A stretch of DNA of 6,111 nt from Clostridia bacterium. GTDB lineage: Bacteria; Bacillota; Clostridia; Christensenellales; Borkfalkiaceae. The notes under the pieces were generated by a model. The model saw nothing but the letters and a program-made list of their open reading frames with translations, was not told where the DNA came from and did no database searches. This document shows positions 1-6,005 of this stretch, piece by piece. The stretch lies in NCBI GenBank assembly GCA_017628935.1, contig JAGBYC010000221.1, forward strand, positions 1 through 6,111, given 5' to 3'. Made by a program: the position numbers and the translations under genes. The number at the start of each line of letters is the position of its first letter. Position 1 is the stretch's first letter.

Positions 1-20
1 ACTAATTATTGCTAAGCACG

Positions 21-57
21 TTAAACCAACCTAAAAGGTGATGAGTTAATTTTTTAC
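21..57 (+). terminator. Possible plus-strand terminator of a convergent gene lying left of the window
   Basis: TTAA (21-24) pairs with TTAA (46-49), with an inner ACCT/AGGT stem (29-32, 36-39) and a run of six T (50-55). The stem has a large internal loop, so this is weak on its own. Its T-run is part of a 13-base sequence that also occurs, inverted, in the transporter terminator. Confidence 0.3.
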
Positions 58-185
58 TTTTAGATAACGGTTTAGATACGAGTTAGACTAAGGTAAACGC
101 CCGTAGGCAATAGTTTACATATTGTCAAGGGGTTTACCGACGTATAACGAAGTATATAACCCGTTAGATATTGTAAAAAATTAAC
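45..185. repeat. 13-bp inverted repeat pair around the left-end non-coding DNA
   Basis: GTTAATTTTTTAC at 45-57 is exactly inverted as GTAAAAAATTAAC at 173-185. The right copy is the T-run side of the transporter terminator. The left copy is the same signal facing the other way, preceded by ACCT-AAA-AGGT (29-39) within TTAA...TTAA (21-24, 46-49). The pair suggests two convergent terminators. Confidence 0.55.
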
Positions 186-204
186 GAAGAACCTTCTACA
201 TTAA
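175..204 (-). terminator. Probable intrinsic terminator overlapping the transporter stop codon
   Basis: On the minus strand, the segment from 204 to 181 folds as TTAATG...CGTTAA (six pairs, one of them G-U), one mismatch, three more pairs and an AGGT loop, then runs straight into TTTTTT (180-175). The TAG stop (198-196) lies inside the stem. It is GC-poor, so termination may be leaky. Confidence 0.5.
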
Positions 205-1608
205 GGTTATCATTAATTGACAAGCAAGTACAATTAATACAAGCGCAATAGGGTAAGTTGATGCGTATGCAGATGCTACGTCTTCAGTTTTTGAAACGTG
301 AATAAGCGTACCTAATGCTGGAGTTGAAGTCATACCACCGGTAATTGATCCAAGACCGTTTAAAAGTGGTAGTTTCATAAGGTATTTAGAAAGTAAGAAG
401 CCTGAAATCATAGGAGCGATAGTCATAAGTGCGCCACCTATAAAGCCCCAAGCAACTATATCGCTACCATATAACGCAATTTGTTCAACAAGAGCAACGC
501 CTCCGTCGAAACCTGCGCCTAAAAGGAATAACGCTAAACCAAATTCACGAAGAACTTTTTTAGTTTGTTCAGTAACTTCAAGTGAAAGTTTACCTATGTG
601 GCCTAAATGACCAAACACTAAACACATAATAAGAACGCCACCAGTTGTTCCAAGTGAAAAACAAGGGCCGTTGTAACCGTCAAGTGAAAGTGGAATAGTA
701 ATAGAACCTAAAAGTAAACCTGAAATAATTGCTAAACCAAAAGGCATAAAACCAAACGGCTCGCATTTAAAGTATTTAGAATAGTCTCTACCACTGTGCG
801 CGTCGGTAGTTTTTAATAATTCACGTTCTTTATTCATATCAACTTTTAAAAGTTTTGGAATTAGTTGAACGAATAATACAACGCCTACTACACCGAACGG
901 ATATGCAATAGCGTGACCAAGCGTAATAACTGATTTAAGGTTAGGGTCTGCTGCGTCAACTGCGGCTGAGAAACCTGGAGTAGACGTAAGCGCGCCTGAA
1001 AGTACACCTGACCAAAATTCTGGGCCGTATTCAGGAGTTAATAAAGTGCAAATAACAGCAACTAACGTTCCCGATAAAATAATAACAACGCCTAAAACTA
1101 TGTACGTTTTGAAGTTTTTTGCTAAATCTTTAAAAAAGTTAGGGCCTGCAATAAAACCAACTGAACCAACGAAAAGTATAAGGCCTAAATTTTGAAGTGG
1201 GCTTGAAAGATACTTAACAACCGTATGAGAAGTTTGTTTAATTGCAAACGCATTAAGTAATGGTACGTCTTCTGGTACGATAGTACATAAAAAACCAAAT
1301 AAAATTGCTACTAAGAATACGCCTGCTGTTCCAAGAGTTACACCTTTAATATCAATACTGCCAAGTAAATATCCAAGGGCAATAATTAAAAAAGCAACTA
1401 CGAAAACAACAAACGTGGTAGAAAAGTTAAATATATTAATAATACCCTCTTTACCTTCATTAACGCTTGGTGTTTCAATTTTATCAAGTTTAGGGTTGTT
1501 AATAGCGTTAATTGCACACCAAATACCAAGTAATACAACGGCAGCTATAGCAATAGTAACCCAAAGCCATTTAAGGCTTTTATTATTTGTTTTGTTTTGA
1601 GTTTCCAT
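196..1608 (-). CDS. Membrane transporter of the AspT/YidE (aspartate:alanine exchanger, AAE) family, possibly a C4-dicarboxylate carrier
   Basis: This 470-residue integral membrane protein has a hydrophobic segment near 14-36 and two related halves with many membrane spans. The halves repeat the family signatures: LFVGSVGFIAG (145-155) with GALTSTPGFSAA (205-216), and LFLLGAGFDGG (360-370) with GGMTSTPALGTL (424-435). AYP-type motifs follow each, at 235-237 and 451-453. Only about 35 hydrophilic residues (251-285) separate the halves, so the TrkA_C domains found in AspT, YidE and YbjL are absent, which fits the shorter length. Known members include AspT (aspartate/alanine exchange) and SucE1 of Corynebacterium (succinate export). 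Next to a fumarate reductase-like operon, export of succinate or exchange of aspartate, fumarate or malate is a reasonable inference. The substrate is not shown by the sequence. AGGT lies six bases before the ATG. The stop is TAG. Confidence 0.85.
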   Translation of the reverse strand: METQNKTNNKSLKWLWVTIAIAAVVLLGIWCAINAINNPKLDKIETPSVNEGKEGIINIFNFSTTFVVFVVAFLIIALGYLLGSIDIKGVTLGTAGVFLVAILFGFLCTIVPEDVPLLNAFAIKQTSHTVVKYLSSPLQNLGLILFVGSVGFIAGPNFFKDLAKNFKTYIVLGVVIILSGTLVAVICTLLTPEYGPEFWSGVLSGALTSTPGFSAAVDAADPNLKSVITLGHAIAYPFGVVGVVLFVQLIPKLLKVDMNKERELLKTTDAHSGRDYSKYFKCEPFGFMPFGLAIISGLLLGSITIPLSLDGYNGPCFSLGTTGGVLIMCLVFGHLGHIGKLSLEVTEQTKKVLREFGLALFLLGAGFDGGVALVEQIALYGSDIVAWGFIGGALMTIAPMISGFLLSKYLMKLPLLNGLGSITGGMTSTPALGTLIHVSKTEDVASAYASTYPIALVLIVLACQLMITLM

Positions 1609-1640
1609 ATATTTACCTATATATTATATAATTACATTTT

Positions 1641-1669
1641 TTTGCGTTCGGTTTAAAGCCGAACGCAAA
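1641..1669. repeat. Strong 11-bp hairpin/dyad upstream of the transporter gene
   Basis: TTTGCGTTCGG (1641-1651) and CCGAACGCAAA (1659-1669) are perfectly complementary with a 7-base loop. This is the most stable-looking structure in the non-coding DNA. In the minus-strand transcript it is followed by a run of A, not U, so it does not look like a terminator of the operon. It ends 32 bases before the transporter ATG, in its leader or promoter region. It could be an RNA processing or stability element or a regulator-binding dyad. Confidence 0.7.
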
Positions 1670-1763
1670 GTTTATATTTAGTTTTACTTTTTACAAGTTT
1701 AGTTAACTATTAATGCCTATAAAAAGTGGCTTTAAGACTTTAATTGCAAGTTAGGCGAGGCTC

Positions 1764-1819
1764 TTAAAAATTTTTGGTTGCGACTAACCTTTTTGGTTGT
1801 TGCAGACTAAAATTTTTAA
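1764..1819. repeat. Intergenic AT-rich inverted repeat enclosing a tandem imperfect direct repeat
   Basis: The arms TTAAAAATTTT (1764-1774) and AAAATTTTTAA (1809-1819) are perfectly inverted over 11 bp. Between and partly over them, TTTTTGGTTG occurs at 1771-1780 and again at 1790-1799, each followed by GACTAA (1782-1787 and 1805-1810). GGTT-6 nt-AACC (1776-1789) can form a small inner stem. It lies 32 bp past the flavoprotein stop and could act as a weak operon terminator or processing site. The outer stem is all A-T and there is no separate U-run, so that role is uncertain. Confidence 0.6.
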
Positions 1820-1850
1820 AGAAACAAAGCATAACGAATTAAGTAAAGGA

Positions 1851-3458
1851 TTAAAGGTCTTTGCGCTTATAGTCAGGAAGAATTTGTGGTGACATTACAC
1901 CATTATCAATACCTGCGTTTTTACGTTCAGTTTCAAACGCGTCAACGTGCGCTAAAGTAAGTTTACCAACGGTAACGCCTTCTTTAACCTTTTCACTTGC
2001 GTATTTACCAGCGTTTCTACCAAATACGATAATATCTAAAAGTGAGTTACCCATAAGACGGTTTCTACCGTGGATACAACCAACGGCTTCGCCGGCAACG
2101 TAAAGGTTTTCAACACCACTCATACCGTTTGCAGAAATGTCGATACCACCGTTTTGATAGTGTAAAGTTGGGTAAATAAGAATAGGTTCTTTTCTAATAT
2201 CGATACCGTATTTACCAAACATACGCATCATTGCAGGAATACGGCTTTCAATAGTGCCTTCGCCACCGATAATATCAATCATTGGTGTGTCAAGCCATAC
2301 GCCTTCGCCATCAGTAGTTTTAATACCATTACCACGGCCACGGCATTCACGAATAATTGTAGATGCAGTTACGTCACGCGTTTCAAGTGAGTAAACGAAC
2401 GCTTCGCCGTTTTTGTTAACAAGTTGTGCGCCAAGTGAACGTACTTTTTCAGTAACTAACGCACCGAAAATTTGTGTAGGTTCAGCAGCACCAGTTGGGT
2501 GATATTGTAAAGTATCAGCGTATAAAAGTTTTGCGCCAGCACGGTAAGCAAGAACTAAACCGTCGGCAGTTGCGCCGTAGTGGTTAGAAGTTGGGAAACC
2601 TTGATAGTGAAGTCTACCAGCACCACCAGTTGCGATAATAACGGTTTTTGCTTTAGCAACTAAAATTTCACCAGTTTCCATATTTTTTAATACGGCACCG
2701 GCTGCTTTGCCTTCGTCGTCTTTAATAATTTCAATAGCAGCAGTAAAGTCAACTACTGGAATATTTCTATTTAACACTTCGTCACGAAGGGTACGCATAA
2801 TTTCTGCGCCAGAATAGTCTTTACAAGCGTGCATTCTTTTTCTTGAAGTACCACCACCGTGAGTAGTAACCATAGTACCGTCAGGGTGTTTATCGAACAT
2901 AACGCCAAGGTCGTTAAGCCAACGGATAGCGTCCGGTGCTTCGCAAACTAATTTTTCTAAAAGTTCTGGTTTAGCAGCAAAGTGACCGCCACCAAAAGCA
3001 TCAAGATAGTGAATAGCAGGGCTATCGTTAGGCTTATCAGCCGCTTGAATACCACCTTCTGCCATCATTGTGTTAGCGTCACCGATACGAAGTTTAGTAA
3101 CAATCATAACGTTAGCGCCGTTAGCGTGTGCAGTAATAGCAGCAGAAGAACCAGCGCCACCACCACCGATAACTAATACGTCAACGTCGTAATCAGGAGC
3201 GTCAAGATTTATTTTTAAATCTTTAGTTCTTGATTCGCCTTGTAAAAGTTCAGCAAGTTCGTGAAGAACTTTTTCGCCTTTGTTAGGACCTATTTTAAGT
3301 TCTTCGTAAGCAGAAGTTATGTAGTCTGGGTGGAATTCTTTTAAAACTGCGTCTTTTTCTTCAGCAGTCATTCTTGCGTGAAGGTTATTTAATCTTTCTT
3401 GTCTTGACGCTTCAACTTTCTTCATTGAGTCAAGTTGTTCTTGAGTATATGAATACAT
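1851..3458 (-). CDS. Soluble fumarate reductase/succinate dehydrogenase-like flavoprotein (SdhA/FrdA/TfrA family)
   Basis: This 535-residue FAD enzyme most likely reduces fumarate to succinate in the cytoplasm. Residues 1-88 are a charged, probably helical extension before the Rossmann fold, which starts near D90 with GGGGAG at 98-103. The active-site signature of the SdhA/FrdA family is complete: HPTG at 320-323, Glu337 (LVTE), Arg361 (TRDV), His433 (TLHYQNGG) and Arg467 in NRLMGNSLLD. Where SdhA/FrdA carry the covalent-FAD His (S-H-T), this protein has A-N129-T, so FAD is probably bound non-covalently, as in NadB. Only about 60 residues follow GNSLLD, so the C-terminal domain is shorter than in SdhA. 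There is no Tat or Sec signal and no membrane-anchor gene nearby. AGGAGG, six bases before the ATG, fixes the start. Alternatives within the family are L-aspartate oxidase or APS reductase AprA. The partner iron-sulfur gene favours fumarate reductase. Confidence 0.9.
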   Translation of the reverse strand: MYSYTQEQLDSMKKVEASRQERLNNLHARMTAEEKDAVLKEFHPDYITSAYEELKIGPNKGEKVLHELAELLQGESRTKDLKINLDAPDYDVDVLVIGGGGAGSSAAITAHANGANVMIVTKLRIGDANTMMAEGGIQAADKPNDSPAIHYLDAFGGGHFAAKPELLEKLVCEAPDAIRWLNDLGVMFDKHPDGTMVTTHGGGTSRKRMHACKDYSGAEIMRTLRDEVLNRNIPVVDFTAAIEIIKDDEGKAAGAVLKNMETGEILVAKAKTVIIATGGAGRLHYQGFPTSNHYGATADGLVLAYRAGAKLLYADTLQYHPTGAAEPTQIFGALVTEKVRSLGAQLVNKNGEAFVYSLETRDVTASTIIRECRGRGNGIKTTDGEGVWLDTPMIDIIGGEGTIESRIPAMMRMFGKYGIDIRKEPILIYPTLHYQNGGIDISANGMSGVENLYVAGEAVGCIHGRNRLMGNSLLDIIVFGRNAGKYASEKVKEGVTVGKLTLAHVDAFETERKNAGIDNGVMSPQILPDYKRKDL

Positions 3459-3464
3459 ATTGCG

Positions 3465-3470
3465 CCTCCT
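3465..3470 (-). promoter_or_regulatory. Strong ribosome binding site of the flavoprotein gene
   Basis: A perfect AGGAGG, whose first A is the last base of the preceding TAA stop, sits six bases before the ATG at 3458. It could let the flavoprotein be translated well even though translation of the preceding gene would stop early at the TGA pair. Confidence 0.85.
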
Positions 3471-4144
3471 TACTTTTCAATTTCGCGTGTGTTGTAGAGG
3501 CGTTTTTGCTCTTCAACAGGCGTGTTCATAATAGCGTTAACTGATTCAGCGTGTTCGCCGTTATTAATTTCAGCAACTCTATCTAAAAGGTGTTTAGTTT
3601 CAGGTGCAATATACTTACCGTATAAACGACGTGCAAGAATTGCTACTTGTGGGTGAGAAATACCAGCAGGACAACGTGATGAACAAATACCACACATTAC
3701 GCAGTCGAAAGATTCTTCAGCGCATTTTTCATATTCGCCACGTTGAGCGTAAGCGATATATTGCATAGTTTTTAAACTTTGTGGGCACGCCTTAGAACAA
3801 GCGTTACAACCGATACAACTATAAATTTCTGGGTAAAGTTGCATCATAATTTGTTCAGTAGGTTTAACCTTTTGAATATCGTATACTTGTTTAACAAGTG
3901 GGAAGAAAGGAAGTGTAGCAACGTACATACCTTCTTCAACTTGTTGTTGACAAGCAAGACAAGTTTTAAGTTCTGTTTGACCTTTAATTCAATATCAGGT
4001 CGCGCACGCGCCACAGAAACCGTTACGGCAACCACAACCACGAACGAGTTGATAGCCAGCATATTCCATAGCCTTCATAATAGTAAGGCTTTGAGGAACT
4101 TCGTATTTTTTTCCAAAGAAATAAACATTTACCATTTTTTCCAT
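3470..4144 (-). pseudogene. Fumarate reductase/succinate dehydrogenase-like iron-sulfur subunit (SdhB/FrdB/TfrB type), interrupted by two in-frame TGA codons
   Basis: Read from the ATG at 4144 to the TAA at 3472-3470, this is a 224-codon gene interrupted by TGA at codon 50 (3997-3995) and codon 52 (3991-3989). The frame is the same on both sides. Before the stops are MEKMVNVYFFGKKYEVP and a plant-type [2Fe-2S] motif, C39-x4-C44-x2-C47. After them IKGQTELKTCLAC supplies C62 and C65. Two [4Fe-4S] sites follow, C110/C113/C116/C120 and C148/C151/C154/C158. The intact family, as I recall it, reads A-T-V-Y-R just after C47, so the TGAs stand where Val and Arg are expected and nothing is missing in length. 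As written, only the first 49 residues would be made. A restart at Met73 (3928) would leave 152 residues with only the [4Fe-4S] domain, and there is no well-spaced ribosome site there. AGGTGA, 5 bases before the ATG, supports the 4144 start. The subunit should pass electrons to the flavoprotein encoded 11 bases downstream. A sequencing or assembly error is a real alternative to a true pseudogene. Confidence 0.85.
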
Positions 4145-4149
4145 AATTA

Positions 4150-4155
4150 TCACCT
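4150..4155 (-). promoter_or_regulatory. Ribosome binding site of the iron-sulfur subunit gene
   Basis: AGGTGA lies five bases before the ATG at 4144, within the 14-base gap after the FlxA-like stop. It supports 4144 as the true start, ahead of the downstream Met at 3928, and shows that translation still begins upstream of the TGA pair. Confidence 0.7.
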
Positions 4156-4158
4156 ATA

Positions 4159-4986
4159 TTAATATTCCGAAGGAAGTGTTTCAAGTTTGTCCATACGGAA
4201 TACAGGACCGTCTTTACAAATGTATTGGTTACCTACGTTACAACGTCCGCATTTACCAACACCGCATTTCATTCTAAATTCAAGCGTAGTATAAATTTGC
4301 GTTTTATCAAAACCAAGGTCTAAAAGCGCTTGAAGAGTAAACTTAATCATGATAGGAGGACCACAAAGAACTGCAGTTCTATCAGTAGGAATATTAACTT
4401 CTTTAACGTATGCAGGAACGAAACCTACGTGGCCAGACCAACCTTCTTGCTCTCTATCGATAGTAAGATATACGTTAAAGTCTTTTTCGTTTACCCATTC
4501 TTTTTGAATTTCTTCAATGTCAACTAAGTCGTTCATTGAACGTGAACCGTAAACGATATCAACCGTACCGTAATTTTCACGGTTTGAGCGAACGTAGTTA
4601 ATTACCGAACGAAGTGGGGCTAAACCGATACCACCTGCTATAAATAAAAGGTTTTTGCCTTTAAAGTCACCTTCTACTGGAAAGCCGTTACCGTAAGGTC
4701 CACGAACAGTAATTTGTTGACCCACTTCCATTGCGTGAATAAACGACGTTACGCAACCACATTTTTTGATAGAAAATTCCATATATTCTTTATTCGTTGG
4801 AGAAGACGTAATTGAGAACATTGCTTCGCCTACGCCTGGAATTGAAAGCATTGCGCATTGACCAGGCATATGTTCGAATAATTTTTTACCATCAAGGCCT
4901 ACTACACGGAAAGTTTTAACGTCGGGGGTATCTTTTCTAATATCGGTGATAACGCCGATTGAAGGAATAAGCGTTTCGTTAATCAT
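4159..4986 (-). CDS. FAD/NAD(P)-binding oxidoreductase with C-terminal [2Fe-2S] site, HydG/AsrB/FlxA type
   Basis: This 275-residue protein belongs to the ferredoxin-NADP reductase superfamily, in the branch with HydG (sulfhydrogenase gamma), AsrB, FlxA and PyrK. It should exchange electrons between NAD(P)H and Fe-S partners in the cytoplasm. Residues 1-105 form the flavin-binding barrel. MFSITSSP at 56-63 stands where the family has its R-x-Y-S/T FAD motif, so the usual Arg-x-Tyr is changed to Met-x-Ser (aligned by eye). GPYGNGF is at 96-102. The nucleotide-binding half has GGIGLAPLR at 118-126 and CGPPIM at 208-213. A [2Fe-2S] site follows, C241-x4-C246-x2-C249-x7-C257. Length is normal for the family. 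The ATG overlaps the upstream stop by one base. The stop is followed 14 bases later by the iron-sulfur subunit gene. Whether it uses NADH or NADPH cannot be told from sequence alone. Confidence 0.92.
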   Translation of the reverse strand: MINETLIPSIGVITDIRKDTPDVKTFRVVGLDGKKLFEHMPGQCAMLSIPGVGEAMFSITSSPTNKEYMEFSIKKCGCVTSFIHAMEVGQQITVRGPYGNGFPVEGDFKGKNLLFIAGGIGLAPLRSVINYVRSNRENYGTVDIVYGSRSMNDLVDIEEIQKEWVNEKDFNVYLTIDREQEGWSGHVGFVPAYVKEVNIPTDRTAVLCGPPIMIKFTLQALLDLGFDKTQIYTTLEFRMKCGVGKCGRCNVGNQYICKDGPVFRMDKLETLPSEY

Positions 4987-6005
4987 TAGTTGTTACCTCC
5001 AAGTTTTTTAATAACTTTTACAATGTTAAGCATTTGTGGACATTTTTTAACGCATCTACCACAACCTACACACGAATACAAACCGTCGTTTTTAGATGGA
5101 TAGTAAACAAGTTTGTGCATAAAGCGTTGACGGAAGCGTTGAAGTTGAGTTGTTCTTGGGTTTTCAGCAGCCATTTTTGTAAATTCGCTATACATACAAC
5201 TATCCCAGCATCTAAAACGCACAACGCCACTATTAGTTTTAAAATCACGAATATCAAAGCATTGACAAGTTGGGCAAACGAAAGTACAAGTACCACAACC
5301 TAAGCACGCTTTTGATAATTCATCCCATTCAGAACGGTTGAATAAAGGCATAAGGTTTTCGCCTTTAAACACCGATAAATCAAGATTAGAAAAAGGAAGC
5401 GCGTTAATTTTTTCAACTATTTCTGCTTTATTTTCTTCAACTACTTTACTGTCAGCGTCTTCTAAAAGAGTAAGTTTATTTAAAATATCGCTACCCTTTT
5501 CAGTTTTAGCATCTAAGTATAAGTAATCTGCTACTATATGGCAGTCAACGTCGCCCATAGGGTTAGCAGCGTCGATACCAAAGTTTTTACAGAAACACGA
5601 AGAATGTGGGTTATTACACGATAAAGTGAAAATAATACCGTTTTCGCGTTTTTGTTTGTACATTGTGTCAACAGGTTCAGCAAGGAAAACTTTATCTAAA
5701 ACTTCAAAACTTTTTACGTCACAAGCGCGAACACCGAAAATAACGAAGGTGTCTACAACTTGGCGCGCATCTTTAATTTCAATGTTTTTACCGTCAGTTT
5801 TAAACGACATCATATCTTCACTTTGTGGGAAGAAGAAGTCTTTTGCTGATTTAACGGTTTGTAAAGTATTAATATCTACTTCAACACCGTTTTCGTATTT
5901 TGCAAAGTCTAACGAACCTGCTTTTTTAACAGGAAGGAAAAGATTGCAAATACCGTTAATTTCATTATATAATTCGTTAATTTTTGATAAGGCAATTTTC
6001 TTCAT
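4986..6005 (-). CDS. 4Fe-4S dicluster electron-transfer protein, HydB/AsrA/FlxB type
   Basis: This 339-residue cytoplasmic protein probably relays electrons between the flavin reductase encoded next to it and other Fe-S partners. Residues 1-200 are the family's N-terminal domain, with GVRACD at 91-96 and a Cys cluster C130, C137, C139 (NPHSSCFC). A ferredoxin-like region follows: C234-x2-C237-x2-C240-x3-C244-Pro with extra C247 and C249, then RCWDSC (C266, C270), and a second site C312-x2-C315-x2-C318-x3-C322-Pro near the C-terminus. This layout is typical of the beta subunit of sulfhydrogenases, AsrA of anaerobic sulfite reductase, and FlxB. The downstream neighbours are an iron-sulfur subunit and a fumarate reductase-like flavoprotein, and no sulfite reductase AsrC or NiFe hydrogenase gene is visible, so a fumarate-linked role is more likely than sulfite or hydrogen metabolism. 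The start is supported by GGAGG 9 bases upstream. The exact redox partner is inferred. Confidence 0.9.
   Translation of the reverse strand: MKKIALSKINELYNEINGICNLFLPVKKAGSLDFAKYENGVEVDINTLQTVKSAKDFFFPQSEDMMSFKTDGKNIEIKDARQVVDTFVIFGVRACDVKSFEVLDKVFLAEPVDTMYKQKRENGIIFTLSCNNPHSSCFCKNFGIDAANPMGDVDCHIVADYLYLDAKTEKGSDILNKLTLLEDADSKVVEENKAEIVEKINALPFSNLDLSVFKGENLMPLFNRSEWDELSKACLGCGTCTFVCPTCQCFDIRDFKTNSGVVRFRCWDSCMYSEFTKMAAENPRTTQLQRFRQRFMHKLVYYPSKNDGLYSCVGCGRCVKKCPQMLNIVKVIKKLGGNN
4996..5000 (-). promoter_or_regulatory. Ribosome binding site embedded in the end of the FlxB-like gene
   Basis: GGAGG within GGAGGTAACAACTAATG is almost identical to the previous junction and again encodes a C-terminal Gly-Gly-Asn before the overlapping TAATG. 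It fixes the FlxA-like start at 4986. Confidence 0.85.

Larger units (their letters stand above)
1..195. other. Non-coding DNA left of the transporter gene
   Basis: No gene start with a ribosome site is visible on either strand. Besides the terminator-like signals it holds GTAAAC (93-98), which can pair with GTTTAC at 113-118 or at 132-137, giving two exclusive small hairpins. The first also contains an inner GCC-CGTA-GGC stem. A plus-strand frame at 2-34 ends at TAA and could be the last ten codons of a convergent gene, which is too short to judge. Confidence 0.5.
1609..1850. other. 242-bp gap between the flavoprotein and transporter genes
   Basis: I see no open reading frame with a ribosome site and no tRNA here. 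It holds the inverted and direct repeats at 1764-1819, a short GCC...GGC pairing near 1716-1733, the 11-bp hairpin at 1641-1669, and the transporter's AGGT ribosome site at 1615-1618. No riboswitch class that I know is recognisable. The gap is long compared with the 11-14 base or overlapping junctions upstream, so the transporter may be a separate transcript or differently expressed. Confidence 0.6.

Noticed and set aside
100..127. TTGACA on the minus strand near 122-127 as a promoter for a gene to the left
   Set aside because: At 17 bases spacing the -10 reads TACGGG, and no start codon with a ribosome site follows before the window edge.
1623..1651. Promoter of the transporter with -10 TATAAT at 1628-1623
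   Set aside because: The -35 position reads CCGAAC, far from TTGACA, and the start it predicts would fall on the ribosome binding site. It is not listed as a feature.
3470..3928. A separate 152-residue 4Fe-4S protein starting at 3928
   Set aside because: The Met has no well-spaced ribosome site (AGAAGG is only one base from it). The same frame continues upstream with the matching [2Fe-2S] domain back to a good start at 4144, so this is the 3' part of a longer interrupted gene.
3989..3997. Selenocysteine or a TGA=Trp/Gly genetic code as explanation of the in-frame TGAs
   Set aside because: The sites match Val and Arg positions rather than Cys, I see no clear stem-loop just downstream, and no other gene in the window uses TGA as sense while Trp is always TGG. 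It is kept only as a remote option.
3779..4162. Plus-strand 127-residue open frame and minus-strand 72-residue frame (4062-3844) over the iron-sulfur gene
   Set aside because: Both are shadows of the interrupted iron-sulfur subunit gene. The true frame carries the conserved Cys motifs on both sides of the TGA pair.
5034..5303. Plus-strand open frames over the FlxB- and FlxA-like genes and the flavoprotein (for example 5034-5303, 4330-4527, 2982-3176)
   Set aside because: They have low-complexity Thr/Ser/Asn-rich translations and no ribosome sites, and they lie antisense to clearly conserved genes.
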